From Syntrophus gentianae (GTDB taxonomy: Bacteria > Desulfobacterota > Syntrophia > Syntrophales > Syntrophaceae): a DNA stretch of 64,000 nt. The stretch lies in NCBI RefSeq assembly GCF_900109885.1, contig NZ_FOBS01000002.1, positions 178,393 through 242,392 on the forward strand. The letters are read 5' to 3'. Numbering within the stretch: position 1 is the first letter of the stretch; each line of letters starts with the position of its first letter. The notes beneath the pieces are model-generated. The model searched no databases. It was given only the letters and a program-made list of their open reading frames with translations, and was not told the DNA's origin. Positions 1 through 8,515 of the stretch are shown here, in pieces. The position numbers and the translations under genes are program-made.

Positions 1-498
1 AATCGTGGTAATGGAGGCATCGGTGGTAAGACGAAGCACCCAGTCGGGTGATACGTAGCGGATATGGTGGCTTCCGTATGTGATATCACACGCTTCCCGT
101 CCATAATCGTAGGTTGGGCGGACACAGATCCGGATGAAAGGGGTTCCCTGCAGACGCCTGACCTGCCTGACCAGCATCATGGGCGTGAACATCCGCCCGT
201 GCTGACGAAAACGAGGGACAAAGTCGGTGATTTCGATCACCCCTCCCTGCGTATCGGTGAAGCGCGTAACCAGAACAGCGGTGTTGGACAGATAGCTCTG
301 TTCCGTCCTGATCTGCTCAAGCAGTTCAATGGAGCAATAGCCTTTTCCTGAACCGGTCTCGTGTTCCTGCAGCAGGGAGTTGAACACCGGATCGCCGTCG
401 AAACGGGGGAGGCAGTACCAGACGATCTCAGCGGCGGAATCGATCAGGGCGCCGACTTGACAATTGCCGATTAACCCAAGGTCCAGAGAACTGTTCAT
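1..498 (-). CDS. Glycoside hydrolase family 15 (glucoamylase/trehalase-like), N-terminal part
   Basis: The reverse strand reads from an ATG at 498, preceded by an AAGGAG site, to the window edge without a stop (166 codons seen). The N-terminus begins MNSSLDLGLIGNCQVGALID and continues with a WYCLPRFDGDPVF segment. This is the typical beginning of bacterial GH15 proteins, whose N-terminal beta-sandwich precedes an (alpha/alpha)6 catalytic barrel. GH15 enzymes hydrolyse alpha-glucosidic bonds (glucoamylase, trehalase, isomaltase). The catalytic glutamates lie in the missing part, so the substrate cannot be judged. It starts 12 bases after the stop of the upstream P-type ATPase and probably shares its transcript. 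Confidence 0.8.
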   Translation of the reverse strand, partial: MNSSLDLGLIGNCQVGALIDSAAEIVWYCLPRFDGDPVFNSLLQEHETGSGKGYCSIELLEQIRTEQSYLSNTAVLVTRFTDTQGGVIEITDFVPRFRQHGRMFTPMMLVRQVRRLQGTPFIRICVRPTYDYGREACDITYGSHHIRYVSPDWVLRLTTDASITTI

Positions 499-510
499 TC
501 CAAATCTCCT

Positions 511-3246
511 TCAGAGCATGGCCGCTGATATCACAGCGCTGCCGGAAGCCTTACTGTTTCCTCTCCTCCGGCGCGTGAACTTCTTCTCGATTCCCACGAT
601 CAGCATCACCAGGATTGCCGCCGCCAGAATACGCAGCCATGACTCGATCCCGATGGGCTTGCTATGGAATGCGACGTTCATAACCGGCGCATAGGTAAAC
701 AGGAGCTGCAGACCCACCATGACGGCGAACCCGCCGAAGATCCAGGGGTTGGAAAAGAATCCCACTTCAAAAACGGATTTCGTCAACGACCGGCAGTTGA
801 AAAGATAAAAAAGCTCCACCATCACAATCACATTGACGGCCACCGTCCGCGCCTCAGCCGTACCCGCTCCCGCGGCCAACTCCCATTCAAAGAGCCCGAA
901 GGCCCCGAGCAGCATCAAACCTGATACGAGAAGAATCCTTCGCGCCAGCATCCGGGTCAGGATGGGCTCCGTAGGCACACGAGGCGGACGATCCATGATG
1001 CCCGGTTCCTTGGGTTCGAAGACAAGCGTCAGGCCGATCAGAACGGCCGTCGTCATATTGATCCAGAGGATCTGGACGGCAAGGATGGGCAGCACAACCC
1101 CCAGGAAAACGGCGGCTAGAATGACCAATCCTTCACCGATATTGGTGGGCAGCGTCCAGACGATGAATTTGGTGAGATTGTCAAAGGTTCCGCGTCCCTC
1201 CTCTACGGCGGCCTCGATGGAGGCGAAGTTGTCGTCCGTGAGCACCATGTCCGCGGCCTCCTTGGCAACCTCGGTGCCGGTGATGCCCATGGCAATGCCG
1301 ATATCGGCGCGCTTCAACGCGGGGGCATCGTTGACCCCGTCTCCGGTCATGGCCACAATCTGCCCGCGGACCTGCAGCGCCTCCACCAGGCGAAGTTTCT
1401 GCTCCGGAGCCACCCGGGCGTACACGGAGACCTCTTCTACGGTTTCCAGCAGTTCCGAATCGGTCATTTCGGCCAGTTCCCGGCCGGTCAGAACCTTTTC
1501 CCCATGGGCGAGCCCGATCTTACGGGCAATGGCCGAAGCCGTAACGGCATGGTCGCCGGTGATCATCTTGACGCGGACCCCGGCGCTGTGGCAGTTTTTG
1601 ACCGCCTCCACCGCTTCGGCCCGGGGCGGATCGATCATGCCCTGCAAGCCCAGAAAAGTCATTCCCTCCGCCACATCCTCATGGGAAATTCTTTTTTTTC
1701 CTTCCGGAAGCTCCATTCGGGAAAAGGCCAGGACCCGCAGCCCCTTGGCGGCCATCGCCTCCACGGTCTCCAGAATTCCGTCTGCATCAAGCTTCAACGG
1801 CTCCCCTTCGGAAGAAAGAGCTGAATGGCATCTGATCAGGATGGACTCCACCGAACCCTTGGCGTACACGACGGGATTCTCCTCCGGGACGCTATGGAGG
1901 GTGGCCATGTACTGATGCTGGGATTCAAAGGGAATCGTATCGAGGCGCGGCAGCTTTTTCGACTCCTCCTGGCCGGAAAGCCCGCCTTTGGCGGCTGCGG
2001 CGAGCAAAGCGCCCTCCGTGGGATCCCCCTCGACGATCCAGCGGCCCTCCTTCTCCACAAGAACACTGTCATTGCACAGCAGGCCGCACCGGAGGCATTC
2101 CTCAAGAGCGACGGGAAGATTGCGAAGGGCAGCTCCATCCGGGGTCAGGATCCCGCCGGCAGGCGCGTAGCCCCCGCCGGTCACGGTATACAGATCCGGA
2201 CCCGCCAGGATCTCCTGGACGGTCATCTGGTTTTCCGTGAGCGTCCCGGTCTTGTCCGAACAGATCACGGTCGTACTGCCCAGCGTCTCCACGGCGGGGA
2301 GCTTGCGGATGATGGCCCTTTTCCGTGCCATACGGGCCACACCGATGGCCAGGGTGATGGTCATGGCGGCGGGCAACCCCTCGGGAATGGCGCCCACGGC
2401 CAGGGCCACGGAAGCCATGAACATCTCCAGAGCGCTCTGGCCGCGGAGAAGACCGACGCCGAAAGTGACAACTGCCAGGGACAGGATAACATAGAGCAGA
2501 ACCTTGCTGAACGCGGCGATTTTCCTGAGTAGAGGGGTCTCCAGTTCCTCCGTGGCGGAAAGGAGCTCGGAAATCTTCCCCACCTCCGTGGCGTCGCCGA
2601 TGGCAACGATGATGCCCATACCCTGGCCATAGGTCACCAGGGATGATCCGTAAACCATGTTTCTCCTGTCCGCCAGGATCGTATCGTGAGGCAGGGTCCT
2701 GCTGCACTTCTGCACGGCCACGGACTCTCCCGTGAGGGCCGATTCGTCGACCTGAAGGTCACGGGCTGATATCAGGCGCAGATCGGCAGGCGCCTTGTCC
2801 CCGGACTGCAGAAGGACAATGTCGCCGGGAACCACCTCCACCGAAGAAATTCGCCGCTTTTCTCCGGAGCGCAGGACGGTTGCTTCGGTGACCATGGTCC
2901 GGGCAAGGGCCTCCATGGCCTTGACGGCCTTGGATTCCTGGAGAAAACCGATCAGGGCATTGACGAGCACCACCCCGAAGATGACTCCCGCATCGACCCA
3001 CTCCCGAAGCAGGAGGGTGATCAGGGTGGCGGCCAGAAGGATGTAAACCAGTGGCTGGTGAAACTGGAGGAAAAAGCGGAGCAGGGGCCCTCTGCCCTTT
3101 TTCGTCGTCAGGACATTGGAGCCGAAGTGTTCCCGGCGGTGATTGACTTCAAAGAGATCAAGACCTCCTTCAGGATTGCCGTCCAGGAGATCGATCACTT
3201 CCTCAGCCGGGAGATAATGCCAGTGCCGCCCAATCAGGTTTTCCAT
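511..3246 (-). CDS. P-type cation ATPase, P2A-like (911 aa)
   Basis: Membrane ion pump of full length. The N-terminal cation-ATPase domain is followed by M1-M2 (about 60-100), the actuator loop with LTGES (about 171-175), M4 with IPEGLP (E289), the phosphorylation motif SDKTGTLT (D331), the hinge MTGDGVNDAPA (about 633-643) and six C-terminal helices. The M5 segment TNIGE keeps N702 and E705, the counterparts of SERCA N768 and E771. In M6, WINMTTAVL has alanine 734 where SERCA has D800. Classical Ca2+ transport with two sites is therefore doubtful; Ca2+, Mn2+, Na+ or H+ are all possible. The ATG at 3246 has a GGAGAG site. The GH15 gene follows in the same direction. Confidence 0.92.
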   Translation of the reverse strand: MENLIGRHWHYLPAEEVIDLLDGNPEGGLDLFEVNHRREHFGSNVLTTKKGRGPLLRFFLQFHQPLVYILLAATLITLLLREWVDAGVIFGVVLVNALIGFLQESKAVKAMEALARTMVTEATVLRSGEKRRISSVEVVPGDIVLLQSGDKAPADLRLISARDLQVDESALTGESVAVQKCSRTLPHDTILADRRNMVYGSSLVTYGQGMGIIVAIGDATEVGKISELLSATEELETPLLRKIAAFSKVLLYVILSLAVVTFGVGLLRGQSALEMFMASVALAVGAIPEGLPAAMTITLAIGVARMARKRAIIRKLPAVETLGSTTVICSDKTGTLTENQMTVQEILAGPDLYTVTGGGYAPAGGILTPDGAALRNLPVALEECLRCGLLCNDSVLVEKEGRWIVEGDPTEGALLAAAAKGGLSGQEESKKLPRLDTIPFESQHQYMATLHSVPEENPVVYAKGSVESILIRCHSALSSEGEPLKLDADGILETVEAMAAKGLRVLAFSRMELPEGKKRISHEDVAEGMTFLGLQGMIDPPRAEAVEAVKNCHSAGVRVKMITGDHAVTASAIARKIGLAHGEKVLTGRELAEMTDSELLETVEEVSVYARVAPEQKLRLVEALQVRGQIVAMTGDGVNDAPALKRADIGIAMGITGTEVAKEAADMVLTDDNFASIEAAVEEGRGTFDNLTKFIVWTLPTNIGEGLVILAAVFLGVVLPILAVQILWINMTTAVLIGLTLVFEPKEPGIMDRPPRVPTEPILTRMLARRILLVSGLMLLGAFGLFEWELAAGAGTAEARTVAVNVIVMVELFYLFNCRSLTKSVFEVGFFSNPWIFGGFAVMVGLQLLFTYAPVMNVAFHSKPIGIESWLRILAAAILVMLIVGIEKKFTRRRRGNSKASGSAVISAAML

Positions 3247-3605
3247 GATTCATCTCTCCATACTGCAGCCGAAAACAGCGTATGCAGGTTTTTTTCCAAC
3301 ATCCTGCATGGATTTCATACCGCACTGAAGACAGGCTCCGGAACCGGATAGCGAAGCTTAAAGATTCGTCTGCGCCAAATCGTGAACATCACATTAGGAA
3401 GAGAATTCCTTAAAGATTTCTTAATGTGCTTGGTTAATATACAGACAGCAATCTTATAAATCAACTTTCATATGCCTTTCCTCCTGTGCCGGCCACTTGC
3501 CGAAAATGTGTCAGCCTGCGACAATCCAAATAACCATCGGTAGGGATGCAACTCAGATCAAATTTTCAATGATTTAAAATTCTCGCAGTGATGAAGAGGG
3601 TTGCC
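3247..3605. other. Intergenic region between two P-type ATPase genes
   Basis: This is a 359-base AT-richer gap upstream of the first pump (reverse strand) and downstream of the second. It should hold the promoter for the pump and GH15 pair. I see no gene, no clear -35/-10 pair and no strong hairpin here. Confidence 0.5.
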
Positions 3606-6251
3606 TCAACGGCTAAGGACCAGATGCTTCCTGGTTTCCTCACCGAAGAACAGAAGAAGGGCAAAGGGGAGCAGAATAAACCAGGTTGCCGGGGGCAGGG
3701 GGTGGGTTGCGAAGATTCTGTTGCCGAACGGAGAATAGACGATGAAGAGCTGGAGGCAGAGTTCGAAAGCTATGCCGATGAAGATGAACCGGTTCGAAAA
3801 AAATCCCAGGCTCAGCACGGACTCATTCGCGGATCGGCAGGCAAAGACGTTGCCGATCTGGACGATGATGATCGCGGTCAGGCACGCCGTCGTTGCCTGG
3901 AGATAGAGGACATTATTCAGCGGCAGCAGCGTCCCCCATGTCCAGCCCCCTCCATACAGGACATAGAAGAACCCGAACATGCAGGCGGCCGCCTCGATCG
4001 GCCCCAGGAAGAGGTAGGCGCGGGAAAGGACCGAAAAATTGAGGAGTCTCTCGTTCCGGCTCCTGGGCGGCTGCTTCATGACCGCCGGGGTCGGTTTTTC
4101 CGTGCCGAGGGCCAGGGCCGGGAGCATGTCCGTGCCGAGGTCGACCGCCAAAATCTGCATGATCGTCAGCGGCAGGGGTATCCGCAGCAGGATGTAAGCG
4201 AGGAAGGGTACGGCCTCCGGAATGTTTGAAGCGAAGATGTAGGTGATGAATTTTCGAATATTGTCATAGACCGTCCGGCCTTCTTCAACGGCATTTACGA
4301 TGGTCGCAAAATTATCATCCAGCAGAATCATGTCCGAGGCCTCTTTCGCGACATCGGTTCCCGAGATGCCCATGGCGATGCCGATATCCGCCTTTTTAAG
4401 TGCCGGCGCATCATTGACGCCGTCACCGGTCACGGCAACCCATTGTCCTTCCTCCTGAAGGATCGAGACGACCCTCATCTTGTGCTTCGGCGCCATCCGC
4501 GCAAAGAGAATCTCCCTGGCGGCGAGCTTTTTCCGCAGTTCCCGGTCATCCATTTTCAGGAACTCCGGTCCTTCAATCACGATCGGGTCGCCTTTCACCA
4601 GGCCGATCTCACGGGCAATGGCAACGGCGGTGCGGCTGCCATCTCCTGTAATCACGATGACCTTGATGCCGGCCTCATGGCATTTTCGGATGGCCTCCGG
4701 CACTTCAGGCCGAGGCGGGTCTTCGAGTCCGATCAGACCGGCAAAAACAAAATCTTTTTCCAAAGAAAAAGGATCGGCGGGAAGGGAGTCAGAAAGATTT
4801 TTTTTATAGGCGAAGGCCAGAACCCTCAACCCTTTGTCCATAAGGGAAGAATAGGCATCCAATGCGCTTTCGCGCGAGGCCTCCTCCATTTTTTGCTCGA
4901 CGCCATTCGTCAAGAATCGGCTGCACAGAGGCAGAATGCTCTCCATGGCCCCTTTCGAAAAGACATATTCCGCATTACCGACTCGATGTACGGTTGTCAT
5001 CCTCTTCCGGTCGGAGTCAAAGGGGATCTCAAAGATGCGTTGCGCACTCAGATCGCCCAGGCTTTCCCTGCCAAGCCGCAGAAGGGCCGTCTCGGTGGGA
5101 TCCCCCAGATATTCATTGTCGGCAAACCGGGCATTGTTGCAGAAAAGGGCCGTCTGCATCAGGGGATCATCAGCCTGTGCCCGAAAATCTTTGGCATCGA
5201 GAATTGAGCCGTCTTTCCATATTTTTTCAGCAGTCATTCGATTCTGGGTCAGCGTGCCGGTTTTGTCGGTGCAGATCACGGATACACAACCCAGCGTCTC
5301 CGCAGAGGAGAGATTCTTGATCAAGGCCTTCCGCTTCGCCATTCTCTGACTGGCCATGGCCAGGGAAAGGGTAACGGTGGGCAGCATGCCCTCGGGGATG
5401 AGGGCGACGGTGATGCCGATGGCAAAGATGAAATTGTTCCAGAAATCCCTGCCGATGGCGAATCCCAGGGCAAAGAAGAAGATGCCGACCAGGGCGGCGA
5501 TGGTCGCCACGAGGCGCGTTGCCTTGACGATCTCCTTCTGGAGCGGGCTGAGATCCGGCTGAACCGTGCTCGTCAGGTGGGCGATCCGCCCGAATTCCGT
5601 CCCCATCCCCGTCGCAAAGACCAGCGCTTTCCCCGAACCACTCGTAACGGTTGTTCCGGCAAAGACAATATTGGGGCTGTCCAGAAGTTCACCCTGAACA
5701 GGCAGAGAATTCCGAAGACTGGCCTCGGACTCTCCCGTCAGCGAAGCGTTATTGACCTTAAGCATGGCGCCTTCGATCAGGCGCGCGTCGGCTGGGATCC
5801 GGTCTCCTTCGGACAAAAGGATAATATCCCCCGGCACGACCTCGCGCGACGGGACTTTCCGCTCTTTTCCCTCCCGGACTATCTGCACATAAAAGGGCAG
5901 GAGCTTTTTCAGGGCCTCCAGGGCTTTCTCCGCACGGTATTCCTGGATAAAGGTGAAGACGGCATTGATCATAATGACGCCGATGATGGCAAAACCGAGC
6001 GTGGCCATGTCCTCGCCGGGATGGAGATAATCCGAGAGAAAGGCAAGCCCTGCACCAACCCAGAGGAGTAAGGCCAGGAAATGGGTAAACTGCCGAAAAA
6101 ATCGAATCGCCAGGGAAGTTCTCCGCACTTCCCGGATCTCATTGAAGCCGCTTTCCGAAAGCCTTTTCGCCGCTTCTGCTTCGGGAAGGCCGTTTTCCGA
6201 GCTGACGAGGGCCCGAAGGGCCTCCTCTTTCGAAAGGCTGTTAATCTTCAT
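3606..6251 (-). CDS. P-type ATPase with Na,K-ATPase-like ion site (881 aa)
   Basis: Full-length P2-type pump. It has LTGESE in the actuator (about 171-176), CTDKTGTLT with phosphorylated D329, and TGDGVNDAPAL at about 608-618. M4 reads IPEGMLPTVT (E287), close to the animal Na,K-ATPase VPEGLLATVT. M5 reads YIFASNIPEAVPF, keeping the equivalents of Y771, S775, N776 and E779. M6 reads AVDLGTDMLPAL, keeping both aspartates (D704 and D708, the D804/D808 pair). Na+ export, possibly with K+ import, is the most likely activity. No beta-subunit-like gene is visible. The start at 6251 overlaps the stop of the upstream universal stress gene by 11 bases, so the two are co-translated. The ribosome site is weak, as expected for coupling. 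Confidence 0.93.
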   Translation of the reverse strand: MKINSLSKEEALRALVSSENGLPEAEAAKRLSESGFNEIREVRRTSLAIRFFRQFTHFLALLLWVGAGLAFLSDYLHPGEDMATLGFAIIGVIMINAVFTFIQEYRAEKALEALKKLLPFYVQIVREGKERKVPSREVVPGDIILLSEGDRIPADARLIEGAMLKVNNASLTGESEASLRNSLPVQGELLDSPNIVFAGTTVTSGSGKALVFATGMGTEFGRIAHLTSTVQPDLSPLQKEIVKATRLVATIAALVGIFFFALGFAIGRDFWNNFIFAIGITVALIPEGMLPTVTLSLAMASQRMAKRKALIKNLSSAETLGCVSVICTDKTGTLTQNRMTAEKIWKDGSILDAKDFRAQADDPLMQTALFCNNARFADNEYLGDPTETALLRLGRESLGDLSAQRIFEIPFDSDRKRMTTVHRVGNAEYVFSKGAMESILPLCSRFLTNGVEQKMEEASRESALDAYSSLMDKGLRVLAFAYKKNLSDSLPADPFSLEKDFVFAGLIGLEDPPRPEVPEAIRKCHEAGIKVIVITGDGSRTAVAIAREIGLVKGDPIVIEGPEFLKMDDRELRKKLAAREILFARMAPKHKMRVVSILQEEGQWVAVTGDGVNDAPALKKADIGIAMGISGTDVAKEASDMILLDDNFATIVNAVEEGRTVYDNIRKFITYIFASNIPEAVPFLAYILLRIPLPLTIMQILAVDLGTDMLPALALGTEKPTPAVMKQPPRSRNERLLNFSVLSRAYLFLGPIEAAACMFGFFYVLYGGGWTWGTLLPLNNVLYLQATTACLTAIIIVQIGNVFACRSANESVLSLGFFSNRFIFIGIAFELCLQLFIVYSPFGNRIFATHPLPPATWFILLPFALLLFFGEETRKHLVLSR

Positions 6252-7080
6252 GGCGCGGCTTCAGGATGATGAGGTCGCAAGGCGTCTCTCTCAGAACCTG
6301 CTCGACCGGATTGCCCTTGAGCAGGGATGCCAGGAGACTCCGCTCGCTTGCCCCCATGATGACGAGGTCATGCCTTTTTGCAAAGGCCTCGATCGTGATG
6401 TTCCGGGCGATCCTGCCAGGCAGGTGCTTCCCTTCATGTTCGATATCCTGCTGCTTGAGGTACTTCATGAACTGCTCGATATCCTTTGACATGCGCTCTT
6501 CCCATTCCGGAGGGGTGAGGTGGATCTCTCCGGAAAAGATCTGTTCCATGGGTTTGGGCGAATGGAAGACATAAACCTTTGCCCCGAATGACTTTGCCAT
6601 CGATGTGACAAAAGCGGCCCGTTCCCGGACATGATTGATCCTTGCCTTGACCGGAACGAGGATCCTTTTGGGGCGTATTCTGCCGAAATGCACAACCCGC
6701 ACAAGGGCAACGGAGCAGGGAAGTTTCAGAGACAGACTCCGAGCCACCGTTCCGGCATAGAACCTTTTTTCCAGATCCTCTCTCCGTGTTGAGGCAAAGA
6801 CCATCCCGATCTTTTCCCGACGTACGATTTTCTCGATCTCACGAACGGCATTCCCTGTCGCCGCAATGCTTTCCGCCTGGATATTTCGTTCCAGGGCCTC
6901 ACCAAAAAGCCGCTGGATGGCCTCCTCGGCGGCATGGCGGTCACGCGGGGGCATGCCTTCCTCAGCGACAAAGCAGATGTAGAATTTGGCACGAAGCTCC
7001 TGTGCAAGGTTCAGGGCGTAGCGCGCCGTCACCTCGGAATTCAGATGCTCATTGACTGCGGCAAGGATCTTTTTATACAT
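6241..7080 (-). CDS. Tandem universal stress protein (UspA family)
   Basis: I chose the ATG at 7080, which gives MYKKILAAVNEHLN, the usual first strand of a Usp domain; a start 22 codons upstream is possible. The protein (279 aa) has two Usp folds. The first runs about 1-130. The second begins near IRPKRILVPVKARIN and ends with LVIMGASERSLLASLLKGN and DLIILKP. The canonical ATP-binding G-2x-G-9x-G(S/T) motif is imperfect here: E replaces the second glycine and N follows the last one. ATP binding is therefore uncertain. It overlaps the following Na,K-like pump by 11 bases, which suggests a stress protein tied to that pump. Confidence 0.85.
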   Translation of the reverse strand: MYKKILAAVNEHLNSEVTARYALNLAQELRAKFYICFVAEEGMPPRDRHAAEEAIQRLFGEALERNIQAESIAATGNAVREIEKIVRREKIGMVFASTRREDLEKRFYAGTVARSLSLKLPCSVALVRVVHFGRIRPKRILVPVKARINHVRERAAFVTSMAKSFGAKVYVFHSPKPMEQIFSGEIHLTPPEWEERMSKDIEQFMKYLKQQDIEHEGKHLPGRIARNITIEAFAKRHDLVIMGASERSLLASLLKGNPVEQVLRETPCDLIILKPRHED

Positions 7081-7700
7081 GACTCGAATAGAATCGCCCT
7101 GAAAAAAAATCGTTCTCCCCGGTTCCTTGAAGATTTTCGAACACAAACGGCCCAGCCGGGATTCAATATCCCCTTGAAAACAACCCCTCCACGGGAGATA
7201 TTCCCAGAAATGCAGGCCGGAGCTGATCTACTTAACCCGCCCTTTCTCCAACTCAAAAAACTGTTTTAATTTTACTCGCCAATAACAACGTTTTCTATAA
7301 GAAATGTGATCCTCCGGTTTGCCCCCCCCGATACAAGCAAATCAAGCAGGTCATCGGTCGTATCGAGACCTCTTCAGGCATCCGGGATTTCCTCTTCCGG
7401 ATATTTCCGGATATCTAGGCCCAAGTCATTTAAAAAGATACGGACTGACAGTTTATGACCAACATTTTATTCCAGATGGCTAGGGAATATTACGCCTAAA
7501 CCTTAACGATAAAATAAGGACTTTCAGGTATTGACCTATTTGTAAAGCTTTGTTTAAGTATTGCTAGAATGAGTAAAGTTTTGTCTTCCGGATCGTTCAA
7601 TACTGCGCTTTAAAAAAATTCATTCAAAAGAAGAAAACAGCAGAAAGGAGGTGTTCCACCGAAGCGGCAAGGGGCTGTGTGCGCAAGAGAAAATGCATCG
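7081..7700. other. AT-rich intergenic region upstream of the exported-protein pair
   Basis: The divergent gap carries the promoter region for the Usp-pump transcript on the reverse strand and for the exported protein on the forward strand. A weak forward candidate is TTGTAA at 7540 with TAGAAT at 7565 (19-base spacing). No gene is supported. Confidence 0.4.
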
Positions 7701-7708
7701 GCCTCAGG

Positions 7709-7755
7709 CACCGGACGGGTTCGTAACCGTCGGTGATCATGGTGAAGGGGATCAC
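7709..7755 (+). ncRNA. Structured leader upstream of the first sorting-signal protein (class unknown)
   Basis: Two mutually overlapping stems lie 45-90 bases before the ATG at 7799. The first pairs CACCG and ACGG (from 7709) with CCGT and CGGTG (to 7735), with one bulged G. The second pairs GTGATC (7733-7738) with GATCAC (7750-7755). Because GTG is shared, the stems could alternate. Further back, GGTG/CACC around 7650-7660 may add a helix. After the second stem comes a direct repeat of TGTAACAT, then the AAGGAGGG site. It does not match the c-di-GMP classes I know. Confidence 0.3.
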
Positions 7756-7798
7756 GTTTGTAACATTGTAACATCTATCAAATAAGGAGGGTCTATCC

Positions 7799-8341
7799 AT
7801 GAAAAGTGCGAAATTGTTTTTAATCGGCCTTGTCGTCTTGCTCTTCGCAAGTTCAGGCCACGCCATGATATGGAACTGGTCATTCAGTACCGAGGCAGGT
7901 ACCTTTACAACAGACGGCACCGGCACACCAGGCTGGTACAATGTATCGGACTTCTCAGTCACCAGCACCGGTATGGGCGCCACAATCGGCAGCTGGTCCG
8001 GAAGCCAGTATGCCGCTTCCGGATACTCTACCGAAACACCCTATAAGTTTCAATGGGATGGCTCAGCCGTGGTAAAATGGGATTCCGCCGGAAGTAACTC
8101 GTTCGATTGGCTGGTATTCAAGGACCTGGCGCAGCCTTATTACTATTTCTTCGGATGGGAAACGGGCAACTTCAATACGGTAGATCAGGCAGCATATTAT
8201 TATGAATACGGCAGCGTTAGTCAACCATCCTATCACGTTGATGTCGACCAGGGGGGCGTCGTGCCCATTCCCGGAGCGATTCTTCTCTTTGCTCCCGGTC
8301 TTGCCGGTCTGATTGCAGTGAGGAGACGGCTCAAGGTGTAG
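7799..8341 (+). CDS. Exported protein with VPxP/PEP-CTERM-like sorting signal (180 aa)
   Basis: The N-terminus is a signal peptide (KLFLIGLVVLLFASSGHA). The mature part is rich in W, Y, S, T and G and has no recognised enzyme domain. The C-terminus reads VVPIPGAILLFAPGLAG followed by a VRRRLKV tail: a VPxP motif, a hydrophobic helix and a basic tail. This is the tripartite sorting signal of the VPLPA/PEP-CTERM type that exosortases recognise. Such proteins are usually surface or exopolysaccharide-associated. No exosortase gene is in this window. A strong AAGGAGGG site precedes the ATG. A terminator follows directly, so this gene is transcribed separately from the next one, which carries the same kind of tail. 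Confidence 0.8.
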   Translation: MKSAKLFLIGLVVLLFASSGHAMIWNWSFSTEAGTFTTDGTGTPGWYNVSDFSVTSTGMGATIGSWSGSQYAASGYSTETPYKFQWDGSAVVKWDSAGSNSFDWLVFKDLAQPYYYFFGWETGNFNTVDQAAYYYEYGSVSQPSYHVDVDQGGVVPIPGAILLFAPGLAGLIAVRRRLKV

Positions 8342-8363
8342 ACGTTGAATCGATATCAAAGAA

Positions 8364-8401
8364 GGCAGGGTCAATTGCAGGGTCAGTTGACCCTGTCTTT
8401 T
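8364..8401 (+). terminator. Rho-independent terminator after the first sorting-signal gene
   Basis: GGCAGGGTCAA (8364-8374) pairs with TTGACCCTGTC (8387-8397), with one G-T wobble, and is followed by TTTTAT. Confidence 0.8.
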
Positions 8402-8515
8402 ATGTACAGCCGGTAGAGGCTCATACCGAGTTGCATTCAACTGGAGGTCCAGCGTAGTCGGGTCGTTATCCAACCCATTATCAGAACAACGTCAGATTAT
8501 GCCAGGAGGTGGAAA

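Noticed and set aside
833..1915. 360-codon forward frame over the first P-type ATPase
   Set aside because: Shadow of the pump; low-complexity S/R/T-rich product with no ribosome site.
7640..7740. c-di-GMP (GEMM) riboswitch before the first sorting-signal gene
   Set aside because: The conserved GGCAAACC and CGCAAAGC elements and tetraloop-receptor features are absent.
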